DNA from: Arthrobacter sp. Hiyo8 | GTDB taxonomy: Bacteria > Actinomycetota > Actinomycetes > Actinomycetales > Micrococcaceae | Direction of reading: 5' to 3' | Assembly: GCA_001549895.1 (NCBI GenBank) | Contig: AP014719.1 | Location: forward strand, 2,480,001 to 2,544,000 | Length of the DNA: 64,000 bases | Shown here: one piece after another, positions 30,250 through 38,745 of the stretch | Numbering within the stretch: position 1 is the stretch's first letter | Layout: every line of letters starts with the position of its first letter | Notes under the pieces: generated by a model | The model's database searches: none | What the model saw: only the letters and a program-made list of their open reading frames with translations | Told to the model about the DNA's origin: nothing | Made by a program: the position numbers and the translations under genes

Positions 30250-31658
30250 ATGCAGGAGACGAAGCCGCACAGCCAGGAAAAACGTGCTCGCTTTGTGGTT
30301 CCCAGCCGTAGTGATTCCTTGCTCAGGAGCTTCACCGAGTTGATCGGAGGACCCCTCGGGCAGCGGTCCTCGCCTGGAGCGGTCTCCCCGGGATTCTTCA
30401 CGGTTGAACGGGTCCTGATTATCCTCACGATCGTTGCGGCACTCCTGTCGATACTGATCAAGGGCTATTGCCGCGTTAACGGCTGGCACACTCCGCAGCA
30501 GTTCTACGCCACCTGCTACTCGGATTTCCCCGAACTTTTCAGCAGCCGGGGCCTTGCAGATGGCGTGTTTCCGCTCTTCGACCAGAAGGCCCTCTTCGAA
30601 TATCCCGTGATCACGGGGCTGATAGCGGGTATCACTGCATGGCTCGTGCCAGGGCGCGGTGCCAGCCCGGACCGGATCCTTGGCTATTTCGATGTGAATG
30701 CCACGCTGATTGCGGCCATGTGGATCGTGGTTGTCCTGGCCACCGCACGCATCAACCGGCGCCGGCCGTGGGACGCGGCCATGGTGGCCCTGGCGCCCGG
30801 GATTGTGCTGGCCGGAGTCATCAATTGGGACATGTGGGCGGTGGCCATGCTTGCGGTGGGGATGTACTTCTTCGCTAAAGAACGTCCCGTCCTGGCCGGT
30901 CTGTTCATCGGTTTGGGGACGGCAACCAAGCTCTATCCGCTGCTCATACTGGGCGCAGTTCTTCTGCTCGCGCTACGCACCGGCCGGCTGCGGGTCCTGT
31001 TTGTGACCACCCTGGCCGCGACGGTGGCTTGGTTGGCAGTCAATGTGCCGGTCGCAGCGGTCAATCCGGCCGGCTGGCGCTACTTTTTCGACTACACCCG
31101 CGATCGCCCCGCGGTTACAGCTCGCCCTGGTTCGCCTACAACCTCGTTGCGGAGCGACTTCAACTGGTGCAGCTTGGCCCGGAAGCCATCAATGCCCTGG
31201 CGATGGACATGTTCCTCATTGCCTGCGTTTTGATTGCTGGATTGGCGCTGACAGCGCCACGGCGCCCGCGGCTAGCCCAGTTGACGTTCCTGATAGTGGC
31301 GGCCTTCATCCTGAGCAATAAGGTCTATTCGCCGCAATATGTGCTCTGGCTAGTGCCATTGCTGGCTTTGGCGAGACCCAACTGGCGCGATTTCCTGCTC
31401 TGGCAGGCCGCCGAGGCGTTGCATTGGACCGCCACATGGATGTATCTGGGCCAGACGAGCAGCGGCGGGGCCGCGCAGAACAATATCGATATGCCGTATT
31501 ACGTCATGGCCGTGATGCTACACATGGCCGCGACGGCATATTTGATGCTGCGGGTTGCGTGGGACATCTGGGAACCCCATCTGGATCCCCTCCGAGTCCA
31601 GGGGGTGGATGATCCTCACGGTGGTGTGTTCAACGGGCCCAGGATTGGTTCCGGATAG
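30250..31658 (+). CDS. Glycosyltransferase 87-like membrane protein (DUF2029), one frameshift
   Basis: GT87/DUF2029 proteins are polyprenyl-phosphate-mannose-dependent mannosyltransferases in mycobacteria. ATG at 30250 (MQETKPHSQEKRARF) is the likely start. About nine hydrophobic segments are visible; LFIGLGTATKLYPLLILGAV is characteristic, as is SNKVYSPQYVLWLVPLLALA. The frame breaks near 31109: CGCCCCGCGG needs one more C to give RDRPRGYSSPWFAYNLVAER and 1410 bp (469 aa). An upstream in-frame ATG at 30070 would add a low-complexity segment encoded by the 24-bp repeat; I think it less likely. Confidence 0.8.
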
Positions 31659-31793
31659 ACCTCAAGAGTCCGGCGGCATCAGTGCTGCCTTGGCGGAGGG
31701 CGACTGTGCTCTCGGGTGCGTCCCGGGCGACTGACCACGCCGCGCCGCCCGGGCACGACTCAGTGCCGTCTACGCACGGCGAGGCCGAACGCG

Positions 31794-33233
31794 ATGGCTG
31801 AGGTCGCCGTCGTCGGCTCCGGACCGAACGGCTTGGCCGCAGCGGTAGTCATGGCCCGCGCGGGACTGGCTGTACGGGTCTACGAGGCCGCCGAGACGAT
31901 CGGTGGGGCACGCGGACGGCAGAACTGCTGGAACCGGGGCACGTCCACGACGTCTGTTCCGCGGTCCATCCGATGGCGCTGGCTTCGCGTTTCTTCCGGG
32001 AATTCGAACTCGAGCGGCGCGTGGAGCTGCGTTTGCCTGAGGTCCAATACGGAACTCCGCTCGACGGCGGCAGGGCAGCCCTCGCGTATCGCTCACTGGA
32101 GCGGACCGCTTCTGAACTCGGGGCCGACGGAGCTGCGTTTACGCACCTGTTGGGACCGCTGGTGGAGCGGCTCGGCGGGGTGCTGGACGTGACGCAGAAC
32201 CAATTGCTGCGGATGCCTGCCGATCCGGTGGCGGCGTTGCGACTCGGCCTTGCAACCTTGGAGCAGGGTTCGCCGTGGTGGAACCGGCGCTTCGCCGGGG
32301 ATGCGGCTCCCGCACTCCTGACCGGGTCGCGGCGCACGCCGTCGCTCCCTGCCTTCGCTCGCTGCCGCGGGGGCGGGACTCCTTCTGGGTGGGTTGGCTC
32401 ATGCCGGCGGGTGGCCCATTCCCGTTGGTGGCTCCGTTGCTATTGCGGAGGCCATGGTCCGGGACATCGAGGCCCACGGCGGAGTGATTGAAACCGGGGT
32501 GCAAATAGACGCACTGCAAGAGTTGCGTCCCGCGAAGGCGATCCTGCTGGACGTTGCGCCCCAGGACTGCTGCGCATGGCGGGTGCGGCGCTTCCCGATC
32601 GCTATCGGCGGTCGCTTGAAACATTCCGTTTCGGGAATGCAGCGTGCAAGGTCGATTTCATCCTGTCCGGGCCCGTGCCTTGGGCAGCTCCGGGCTGGCA
32701 GCCGCCGGGACAGTGCACGTGGGTGGCACGCGCGCCGCCATGGCCGAGGCCGAGAACCTGGTAGCGGCCGGCCGGCATCCCAAGAAGCCTTACGTCTTGG
32801 TGGCCCAGCCCTCCATCGTGGATCCCGGGCGGGCTCCCGTTGGGCGGCACATTCTCTGGTCCTACTGCCACGTACCCAAGGGTTCGACCACGGACATGGC
32901 CGAGGCGGTCATGTCCCGGATCGAGGAATTCGCGCCGGGCTTCCGCGACGTGGTGGTTGGCTGGAAGACGACGACGGCGGCAGGCTTGGCCGGCTACAAC
33001 GCGAACTATCTAGGCGGCGATTTTAGCGCGGGCGTTATGGACATTCGAGGGCTCGTGCAGCGTCCCGTGCTCTCTCCGGTACCGTGGCGGACCCCTTTGC
33101 CGGGGGTGTATTTGTGCTCCTCGTCCACGCCCCAGGACCCGGAGTAACAGGAATGCCCGGGTATCACGCTGCCAAATATGCCTTGAAGGACATGTTTGGA
33201 CTGCAGGTACCCGGGCTGGGTTTGGGCGGGTAA
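31794..33233 (+). CDS. FAD-dependent oxidoreductase (phytoene desaturase/CrtI-like), six frameshifts
   Basis: The start MAEVAVVGSGPNGLAAAVVM carries the FAD-binding GxGxxG motif of the CrtI/amine-oxidase superfamily, and the C-terminus PGYHAAKYALKDMFGL closes the FAD fold. The substrate is unknown; this branch is often annotated only as NAD(P)/FAD-dependent oxidoreductase. The frame breaks near 31904, 32328, 32352, 32566, 32693 and 33131. One G or C in a run at each point restores GGTRTAELLEPGHVHDVC, TGVAAHAVAPLPSLAAAGAG, APQGLLRMAGAALPDRY, APGLAAAGTVHVGG and STPPGPGVTGMPGYH. Restored length is 481 aa. Six breaks are the most in any gene here, so true decay is not fully excluded. Confidence 0.75.
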
Positions 33234-33240
33234 CCCTCGA

Positions 33241-33398
33241 CGCTCGCTCACCTATGCCGTCGAAATTCGAAACGCTCGCTCACCTATGAGGCCGACCGGC
33301 GGATCGCTCCTGCAGATGATCTGCAGGAGCGATCGGTGCTTTTCCCTCAAATGTGAGCGAGCGTTGGCAAATGGGCCGTTATATGTGAGCGAGCGTTG
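33241..33398. repeat. Family B repeat locus 1 with central hairpin terminator
   Basis: Two copies of CGCTCGCTCACCTATG (33241-33256, 33273-33288), then a perfect 14-bp stem (GATCGCTCCTGCAG at 33302-33315 with its complement at 33321-33334, loop 5), then two inverted copies (33351-33366, 33381-33398). It fills the gap between two convergent genes and probably ends transcription from both sides. Confidence 0.85.
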
Positions 33399-33400
33399 GG

Positions 33401-34006
33401 TTAGTTGGCTGCCGTGAAGCGGGCCCGGCGGTGGGCAGGAGTTTCGATTTCGTCCAGCATGGCTACGGCGTAGTCCTGGGTGGAGATGGTGTTGCCTGCT
33501 GGGGAATCCTTGGCAGTGGAGTACTTTCCCGTGCGCTCACCTGGCTGGATGACAGGCGCGGGTGCGAGCACTGTCCAGTCCAGGCTCTCTGGAGCTTCCT
33601 TGACGGCGGCGAATGCTGCGGCCGCCGTGGTTGCTTCGGCCTTATAGGCCTCAGGGAAGTCGGGCGAATCGAGGAGGCGAACGCCGTCGATCTCCAGCGT
33701 GCCTGCTCCGCCGACGATGATGAGGCGCGTGCCTTCTGCGTTGCTGTAGGCGGTGTCCATTGCCGCAAGCCACTCTCCGTGGTCGCCTCCGGTGCGGCTC
33801 GGGCCGGTGGCGAGGATGACGGCGTCGTGCTCTTTGGCGATCTCCGCGAAACTCTGGCCATCAGCGAGATCGGCAGCGAGGGCCTTCGCTCCGGCAACCT
33901 CCGAGCCCTTGCGGGAGATAGCGGTGACTTCGTGGCCGCGGGTGAGGGATTCGTTGACGATCTGGCTTCCGACCATGCCTGTTGCGCCGTAGACTGCGAT
34001 TTTCAT
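33401..34006 (-). CDS. NAD(P)-dependent oxidoreductase, NmrA/atypical SDR type
   Basis: The 201-aa protein starts MKIAVYGATGMVGSQIVNES, the Rossmann motif GATGMVG of NAD(P)-binding epimerase-like proteins, followed by HDAVILATGPSRT and LIIVGGAGTLEIDG. No catalytic YxxxK is evident, so it may sense or reduce quinones like other NmrA-type proteins; substrate unknown. It diverges from the HxlR-type regulator at 34089 and shares an operator-like palindrome with it, so regulation by that protein is likely. It is intact. Confidence 0.88.
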   Translation of the reverse strand: MKIAVYGATGMVGSQIVNESLTRGHEVTAISRKGSEVAGAKALAADLADGQSFAEIAKEHDAVILATGPSRTGGDHGEWLAAMDTAYSNAEGTRLIIVGGAGTLEIDGVRLLDSPDFPEAYKAEATTAAAAFAAVKEAPESLDWTVLAPAPVIQPGERTGKYSTAKDSPAGNTISTQDYAVAMLDEIETPAHRRARFTAAN

Positions 34007-34043
34007 GACTCTCCTTGGGTTGCTATCCTTGCAATATCAAAAC

Positions 34044-34060
34044 AGTATCTAATTGATACT
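34044..34060. promoter_or_regulatory. Candidate HxlR operator
   Basis: AGTATC (34044-34049), a 5-base spacer TAATT, and GATACT (34055-34060) in the divergent promoter region. HxlR/YodB-type regulators are known to bind GTATC/GATAC palindromes. Confidence 0.65.
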
Positions 34061-34088
34061 GATAGCTTCAAAGGAACTTAGTTACCTC

Positions 34089-34481
34089 ATGGATACCAAT
34101 GACCTATCGGCAAACGTCCTCGACCCTGATTGCCCGTCCCGGGTGATCTTTCAGCGCATCGGTGACAAATGGGCTTCGTTGGTGGTCCAGGTCCTCGCGG
34201 ACGGTCCCATCCGTTTCTCCGAGCTTCGCAAGATGGTCCACGTCGTGACGCCGAAGGTGCTGACCCAGACCCTTCGCACCCTTGAGCGCGACGGTCTCAT
34301 CACCCGGACTGTCCACGCGCAGGTGCCCCCGCGCGTGGACTATGAACTGACCGAGCTTGGAGCTTCCCTGCTGGAGCCTTTGACCCTGCTGCGTCTCTGG
34401 GCGGAGGACCATGTGCCCAGCATTCTCAAGGCCCGCGATGCCTATGACGATGCCCAGGACGAGGCTGTCATCGGGGGCTGA
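34089..34481 (+). CDS. HxlR-family transcriptional regulator
   Basis: HxlR/DUF24 regulators are winged-helix proteins, many sensing quinones or redox stress. Start ATG at 34089 (MDTNDLSANVLDPDCPSRVI), 130 aa, with the family core IFQRIGDKWASLVVQVLADG, FSELRKMVHVVTPKVLTQTL and RTLERDGLITRTVHAQVPPR. One cysteine near residue 15 (DPDCPS) matches the redox cysteine position of YodB-like members. An earlier in-frame start at 34053 would place the start inside the operator, so it is less likely. Confidence 0.92.
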   Translation: MDTNDLSANVLDPDCPSRVIFQRIGDKWASLVVQVLADGPIRFSELRKMVHVVTPKVLTQTLRTLERDGLITRTVHAQVPPRVDYELTELGASLLEPLTLLRLWAEDHVPSILKARDAYDDAQDEAVIGG

Positions 34482-34496
34482 CCGTTCGCGCTTTCG

Positions 34497-34562
34497 CCCA
34501 ACTGACTTGCATTTGTTGGCGTTTTGAGGGCTCAGAACGACATCTAATGCGAGTCAGTTGGG
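34497..34562. repeat. Family A hairpin repeat, copy 2
   Basis: CCCAACTGACTTGC and ATTTGTTGGCGTTTTG pair with CAGAACGACATCTAATG and CGAGTCAGTTGGG. It lies between convergent genes. The stop codon of the ABC transporter ATPase (complement of 34554-34556) is inside the right arm. Confidence 0.88.
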
Positions 34563-35251
34563 TGTCCCGACGGGGACGCGCGCACCGAGGCGCCCGTCCC
34601 GCATGGTCGCGACCGAATCGGTGAGCGGCAGGAACTCGGTGTCGTGCGTGACCATGACGGTCGCCGTCGCGAACTCGTCCGTGACCTGGCGCAGCAGCCG
34701 CACGATCGATTCACTACGCTCGTGATCCAAGGCCGCGGTCGGCTCGTCGACGAGCAGCACCCTGGGTTGGCCCATGAGCGCCCTCGCGATATTCACGCGC
34801 TGCCGCTGGCCTCCCGAGAGCTGGTGCGGCCGCTTAGTGAGAGAAGGCCCGAGCCCGACGACGTCGAGCAGTTCCGTAGCGCGCTTGCGGGCCGCTTTGG
34901 CCGGCTTCCCCGGAAATGGTCGCCGAGGATCAACTGCTCGACGGCGGTCAGCGAAGGCAGGAGGTTGGGTTGCTGGAAAATGATGCCCACCTTTTCCCGG
35001 CGCAGGGCAGTGAGTTCGGTGTCCTTGAGTTCCGTGGCAACCGTGCCGTCGACGATAACGAGCCCGGAACCCGGCCGGACCAAAGTTGCCGCCACAGCGA
35101 GGAGCGAGGACTTCCCGGAGCCGGACGGGCCCACGAGGGAAAAGAATTCGCCGGCGTCCACGCTGAGATCCACGGCATCCAGGGCCTTGAGGGTGGAATC
35201 GCCGTCCGGATACTCCAAGGTGACGTTGACGAGGTTGAGTACGGGGTTCAT
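34554..35251 (-). CDS. ABC transporter ATP-binding protein, one frameshift
   Basis: ATPase of a LolD/MacB-type exporter. From ATG at 35251: MNPVLNLVNVTLEYPDGDST, Walker A GPSGSGKSS near residues 41-49, the Q-loop FQQPNLLPSLTAVEQ, signature LSGGQRQRVNIARAL and Walker B VLLVDEPTAALDHE. The frame breaks near 34911 (TTCCGGGGAAG needs one more G, restoring GDHFRGKPAKAARKRATELL). Corrected length is 699 bp, 232 aa. It lies 39 bp downstream of its permease and is divergent from a two-component system. Confidence 0.9.
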
Positions 35252-35290
35252 TGATATGCCTTTCGTGGAATATTAAGTTTCGGGGCTGGC

Positions 35291-36382
35291 CTAGTTGCCG
35301 CCGAGGGCCATAAGCGGATCCACTCTGGTGATGCTGCGTACTGCCAGCGCCGCACCGCCAAGCCCAAGGAGCACGATCCCGGCGATCGGGACGAGGGTAG
35401 TTATCGGGGTCACGAGGAACGGGGCCGCCTTGGCAGCAAAGAAGCCGCCCAGAACGCCAAGGCCGCCACCCAGTCCCGCGCCGGCGAGCAAGACGATTCC
35501 TGCTTGGACCAGCGCGTCCCGCACCACGTAGCCGGACGAGGCGCCCATGGCCTTGAGCACCGCGATGTCGCGCGTGCGCTGGACAGTCCAGACGGTCAGG
35601 AATGCAACGATGACAAGCGCGGAGATGCCATAGAGGAAGGCCTGCATGAGCATGAGGGAGCCGTTTTCGCTCTTGTAGGAGCCGAGGGCCTGGAACGAGC
35701 CGCTCGGGGTGGCGCTGACAGTGCCGGCCACCGCATTGGCGGCGTCAAGATCCACGGTGGCTCCGGCGTCGTACTCCACGGCAAGGACTGTCCCAATCGA
35801 TTCCCCGGCAGGAATATGTGCGAGCTTCTGCCACGTAGCCCGGGAGGTCCAGACGACTCCGGTGTGTGAATACCACTCGTCCTGGGTGATGGCGGAAACC
35901 GTCAGACCCGTACCGCCTACCGTCACCCTGCTCCCGGTACTCAGCAAGAGTTCCTTCGCCAAGGACTCCCCGACCACCACCTCGCCTTCCTTCACCGCCA
36001 CAGGTGAGATGCCGCCGTCGGCCCCGAAGACCGCCACGTTCGCAGTGCCGGCAGCATTATTGGCGGAATCGAGGGACTGGAGCCGCGTCTGGCTAATACC
36101 AATGGCTTCGGCAGAGGCAACACCCGGCCGGTTCCGCCAAGCTTCGAGCTGCTTGTTGGAGACCTCCGATTCCGTATAGGAGGCCTTGGCCTCGCCTCCT
36201 GCCGGCGCGCCGAAGGCGATTTGCTGCGCCGGAAGTGCGGCAATGGCCGACGTCGACTGGTTGCCAAGGCCCGCTGTAAGCCCGGAGAGCATGACGAGAA
36301 GGAGTGTGATGAGGGCGACGACACTCCCCATGAGGGCGAAGCGGCCCTTGGCGAAGCGGATGTCGCGTATGGCGAGAAACAT
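35291..36382 (-). CDS. ABC transporter permease (FtsX/MacB type)
   Basis: The intact 363-aa protein has an N-terminal membrane helix (FALMGSVVALITLLLVMLSG, about 16-35), a large extracytoplasmic domain (about 40-245) and three C-terminal helices, the FtsX fold. The last part carries RTRDIAVLKAMGASSGYVV, the coupling-type sequence conserved in MacB/LolE proteins, and ends RVDPLMALGGN. It pairs with the ATPase at 34554-35251. The divergent kinase/regulator pair at 36576-38563 is probably its controller. Confidence 0.9.
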   Translation of the reverse strand: MFLAIRDIRFAKGRFALMGSVVALITLLLVMLSGLTAGLGNQSTSAIAALPAQQIAFGAPAGGEAKASYTESEVSNKQLEAWRNRPGVASAEAIGISQTRLQSLDSANNAAGTANVAVFGADGGISPVAVKEGEVVVGESLAKELLLSTGSRVTVGGTGLTVSAITQDEWYSHTGVVWTSRATWQKLAHIPAGESIGTVLAVEYDAGATVDLDAANAVAGTVSATPSGSFQALGSYKSENGSLMLMQAFLYGISALVIVAFLTVWTVQRTRDIAVLKAMGASSGYVVRDALVQAGIVLLAGAGLGGGLGVLGGFFAAKAAPFLVTPITTLVPIAGIVLLGLGGAALAVRSITRVDPLMALGGN

Positions 36383-36575
36383 GGAATTCCTTTGGGTCGG
36401 AGGCGATCTTCTGGTCCTGTTTCAACTCTCCGGGCAGGGGGCGCGTGAAACATCGGGAAGTGGATGGACTCCTCCGGTCGCCTTGATTGACCCGCGGATC
36501 AACCATTCGGTTGATTGGGCCCGCATGCCGCCGAATCGGGTAAAAGTGTCGGCGGGCGAGGCTACGCTGGAAGGC

Positions 36576-37907
36576 ATGCAGGGAGACGATTCGCCCCAAG
36601 CCACGGCGCAGCCGCAGCCAGCGCCACATCAGCAGCCAAGTGGCTCGGCCATGATTTTGCGCGTCCTGCGCGTCAGCCTGCACGTTGGTTTTGCGGTGCT
36701 TCTCTTCGTGGCAGTCGTCAGGCTTGCGATCGCGGGCCTTTCGCCCTTCGCCACTTGGGCAGGCCTCGGCCTTGCCCTGCTGCTGGCTGCCGTCTACCTC
36801 TTGGGGACGGTCCTTGAAAAGAGGCACGCCGGCCATCCTGAGCGCTTCGATCCGAAGCCTTACGCGCGGTGGTGGCTCGCCGTCGTTGGTTTCCTGTGGC
36901 TGCTGCTCATGCTCATCAGTCCGGATTTCGCTTGGATAGCTTTCCCGTTGTTCTTCCTGCAACTGCATATCCTGCCGCGGCGCATCGCCCTCCCCGCGAT
37001 TGCTGTCAGCACAACACTCCTGATCGCGGCGATGTGGTTCCACAACCGTGGTGCCGGGGCGGATGCCCTGCAACTTGCCATGGTCCTCGGGCCTCTTTTC
37101 GGGGCCGCCTTCGCGGTTGTCACGGGCCTGGCGTATCGGGCGCTGTACGTCGAGGCGGAGAACCAGCGACTCGCCGCTGAGGAATTGCGCCGGACCCGGG
37201 CCGAGCTGGCACAAAGCCAGCACGACGCCGGTGCGCTGGCCGAGCGCGAAAGGCTCGCACGCGAAATACACGACACCTTGGCACAGGGATTCTCGAGCAT
37301 CGTCTTGATGGGGCGCTCGGCGGAGAAAGCCCTCGACGCCGGTGACAACGCCGCGGCCCGCGATCGGCTCAGGACTGTCCGCGAGACAGCGGCCAGCAAC
37401 CTGGCGGAAGCCCGCAATTTTGTCCGGGGACTGGGGTCCCCGGAGCTGGTCGAGTCCTCGCTCGCAGACACGCTGCGGCGCCTCTGCACCAAGACCGAGG
37501 CCGAGGCGGCCGCACGCGGAGCTACGTTGCGCTGCCGTTTCGAGCTCCAGGGCACGCCAGTGGCGCTGCCCAACCCCTACCAGACCACCTTGTTGCGCGC
37601 GGCTCAGTCTTCCCTGGCGAACGTGTGGGCGCATGCCCAGGCGAGGACCGCCGTCGTCACCCTGTCCTTCCTGGATGCCGAGGTAACCATGGACGTGTTT
37701 GACGACGGTGCGGGCTTCGATCCCGCAGCGGCCGCTGCCGCGGCAACCCGTGGCGACGGAACCGGCGTCGGGCTCAAAAGCCTGCGCGAGCGGCTAGCGG
37801 CCCTGAATGGAACGCTCGACGTCGAGTCGGCTCCCGGCGAGGGGACCGTGGTGGCAATCCGGCTGCCGCTGGGCACTAGCAACGCAGCCCTTGAGGCGTC
37901 CCCATGA
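36576..37907 (+). CDS. Two-component sensor histidine kinase (NarL/DesK type)
   Basis: The 443-aa protein starts MQGDDSPQATAQPQPAPHQQ. Four to six hydrophobic helices lie between about residues 30 and 185. The HisKA_3 phosphoacceptor block ERERLAREIHDTLAQGFSSI follows near residue 230, and the HATPase_c domain ends with DDGAGFDP and GTGVGLKSLRERLAALNG. It has no separate input domain. It is 4 bp overlapped with its response regulator and divergent from the ABC exporter, with a 193-bp shared promoter region. Confidence 0.92.
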   Translation: MQGDDSPQATAQPQPAPHQQPSGSAMILRVLRVSLHVGFAVLLFVAVVRLAIAGLSPFATWAGLGLALLLAAVYLLGTVLEKRHAGHPERFDPKPYARWWLAVVGFLWLLLMLISPDFAWIAFPLFFLQLHILPRRIALPAIAVSTTLLIAAMWFHNRGAGADALQLAMVLGPLFGAAFAVVTGLAYRALYVEAENQRLAAEELRRTRAELAQSQHDAGALAERERLAREIHDTLAQGFSSIVLMGRSAEKALDAGDNAAARDRLRTVRETAASNLAEARNFVRGLGSPELVESSLADTLRRLCTKTEAEAAARGATLRCRFELQGTPVALPNPYQTTLLRAAQSSLANVWAHAQARTAVVTLSFLDAEVTMDVFDDGAGFDPAAAAAAATRGDGTGVGLKSLRERLAALNGTLDVESAPGEGTVVAIRLPLGTSNAALEASP

Positions 37908-38563
37908 CCAACAACATCAGGGTTTTGCTGGTTGACGATCATCCCGTGGTGCGGGCGGGGCTCCGGGCCATGCTTGCCGACTTCGAAGGAGTCCAGGTCG
38001 TGGCGGAAGCGGCCGACGGCGGAGCCGCATTGGCGGAACTCTCGAAGCTCCACGCCCTCGGCGAACCTGTGGATGTTGTCCTCATGGACTTGCAAATGGG
38101 CTCGGGGATGGACGGCGTCACCGCCACCGGCAAGATCAAAGCCGGTGAGGCGGGGACTCCCCCGCCGCCGGTCCTGATCCTGACCACATATGACAACGAC
38201 GCCGACATCCTCGCCGCAGTGGAAGCCGGAGCCAGCGGATACATGCTCAAAGACGCTCCACCTGAGCAAATCCGGCAGGCCGTGGTGGCTGCGGCCGCGG
38301 GTCAGACGGCCCTTGCGCCCGAGGTTGCCGCGCGGCTCATGGGCAGGATCCGCAGTCCGGTGCACGCCCTGAGCGCGCGTGAAGTCCAACTCGTGGAACT
38401 CCTCGCCACCGGAATGAGCAACCGTGCGATGGCGAAGCAACTCTTCATTTCCGAGGCCACGGTCAAGACCCATTTGGTGCACATTTACGGCAAGCTGGGT
38501 GTCGACAACCGGACCGCGGCCATCGCGGCGGCAACCCAGCGCAGGATCATCCGGAGTCAGTAG
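37904..38563 (+). CDS. Two-component response regulator (NarL/FixJ family)
   Basis: The 219-aa protein has a receiver domain (IRVLLVDDHPVVRAGLRAML with the acidic pair; phosphoacceptor Asp in VDVVLMDLQMGSGMDGV; Lys in YMLKDAPPEQI) and a C-terminal LuxR-type helix-turn-helix (LSAREVQLVELLATGMSNRA and AKQLFISEATVKTHLVHIYG). It overlaps the kinase by ATGA. The likely target is the divergent ABC exporter. It is intact and followed by hairpin repeat A3. Confidence 0.94.
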   Translation: MTNNIRVLLVDDHPVVRAGLRAMLADFEGVQVVAEAADGGAALAELSKLHALGEPVDVVLMDLQMGSGMDGVTATGKIKAGEAGTPPPPVLILTTYDNDADILAAVEAGASGYMLKDAPPEQIRQAVVAAAAGQTALAPEVAARLMGRIRSPVHALSAREVQLVELLATGMSNRAMAKQLFISEATVKTHLVHIYGKLGVDNRTAAIAAATQRRIIRSQ

Positions 38564-38593
38564 GGTTGGCGCGCAGCCTGGGTGCCTGTCGGA

Positions 38594-38659
38594 CCCAACT
38601 GACTAGCGGTAAGTGTCGTTTTGGGGCCCGAAAACGACACTTACTGCGAGTTAGTTGGG
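38594..38659. repeat. Family A hairpin repeat, copy 3
   Basis: CCCAACTGACTAGC with GGTAAGTGTCGTTTT pairs with AAAACGACACTTACT and GCGAGTTAGTTGGG. Its inner stem differs in sequence from copies 1 and 2 on both arms, keeping the pairing. Confidence 0.88.
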
Positions 38660-38745
38660 CGAGGCCTGGTTCTTGAGCGCCTCAACCATCACAAAAGCGC
38701 AACGTGCTGTGATTTGTATCATTCCTGTCGGCCCGAGAAGGCATA

